DNA of 18,682 bases from Acanthaster planci (Eukaryota > Echinodermata > Asteroidea > Valvatida > Acanthasteridae), in NCBI RefSeq assembly GCF_001949145.1, contig NW_019091371.1:141069-159750 (forward strand), read 5' to 3'. The notes under the pieces were generated by a model, which was given only the letters and a program-made list of their open reading frames with translations, did no database searches and was not told the origin of the DNA. Shown here piece by piece: positions 18,477 to 18,682 of the stretch. Position numbers and translations under genes: made by a program. Positions within the stretch are counted from its first letter, which is position 1; every line of letters begins with the position of its first letter.

Positions 18477-18682
18477 TCAGTTTGTCTCCCAAAGCAATTA
18501 AAATTCCCCCTTCCCCCGGAAATTCGTCCATAGTCACTGATCAAATAATTTCAGCTTCAGTTTTTTGTTTTGGGTCAGGCATCTAAGTTAACTAACTTCA
18601 TCTTTGCTAAGTTGTTACCATTTGAAGCAAGATATGGGACGGAGACCCCCCCCGCCTTTGTGTTGGTCATTATTTGATCGGA
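18477..18682. other. Right-edge non-coding DNA
   Basis: This short stretch contains a C8 run (18646-18653) and no supported gene. It may belong to the neighbouring intergenic region. Confidence 0.5.

Noticed and set aside
1-18682. CRISPR arrays, tRNA or rRNA genes, reverse transcriptase or transposase genes
   Set aside because: I saw no regularly spaced repeats, no tRNA box-B-like core with a cloverleaf, no rRNA-like conserved blocks and no polymerase or transposase motifs in any frame.

Overview
This is nuclear DNA from an animal. Coding sequence is broken into exons with GT/AG junctions, intergenic DNA is long and AT-rich, and both recognisable proteins belong to animal families. Scattered TACATGTA/TGTACA palindromes, the GTAGGCCTAC palindrome and T(n)G(n) homopolymer tracts suggest a marine invertebrate. 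An echinoderm, especially a sea star, is my best guess; a hemichordate, lancelet or mollusc cannot be excluded.

Layout, left to right. (1) 1-687 is an intron of a minus-strand gene that continues past the left edge. (2) 688-1498 is that gene's first coding exon. It holds a 240-residue Ser-rich, partly acidic N-terminus and the first half of a C1 zinc finger of the RASSF1/RASSF5 type, cut by an intron within the finger's cysteine pairs. (3) 1499-1800 is its 5' UTR and probable promoter. (4) 1801-5403 is intergenic with no gene seen. (5) 5404-14728 holds a complete minus-strand gene whose four coding exons I joined by hand (11228-14728, 8987-9219, 7907-8057, 5992-6129). The intron phases (0, 2, 0) all agree. 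The product is a 1340-residue TATDN2-type TatD nuclease: about 1075 low-complexity residues followed by a complete TatD domain with all metal-ligand motifs. (6) 14729-18682 is upstream DNA. It contains a 120-bp fold-back element, a CpG-rich patch near 17.6-17.9 kb that may be a promoter, and a decayed terminal-inverted-repeat element at the right end.

The two genes lie head-to-tail about 4.5 kb apart on the minus strand. Nothing suggests a shared pathway or operon: one is a metal-dependent nuclease and the other a Ras-association scaffold. Human TATDN2 and RASSF1 are both on chromosome arm 3p, so the neighbourhood may be an old linkage, but that is only a hint.

I found no convincing tRNA, rRNA, CRISPR array, viral gene, reverse transcriptase or transposase. 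The points most worth a second look are the fold-back element, which pairs fully only as a minus-strand RNA, the very long N-terminus carried by a single TATDN2 exon, and the extended RASSF N-terminus.
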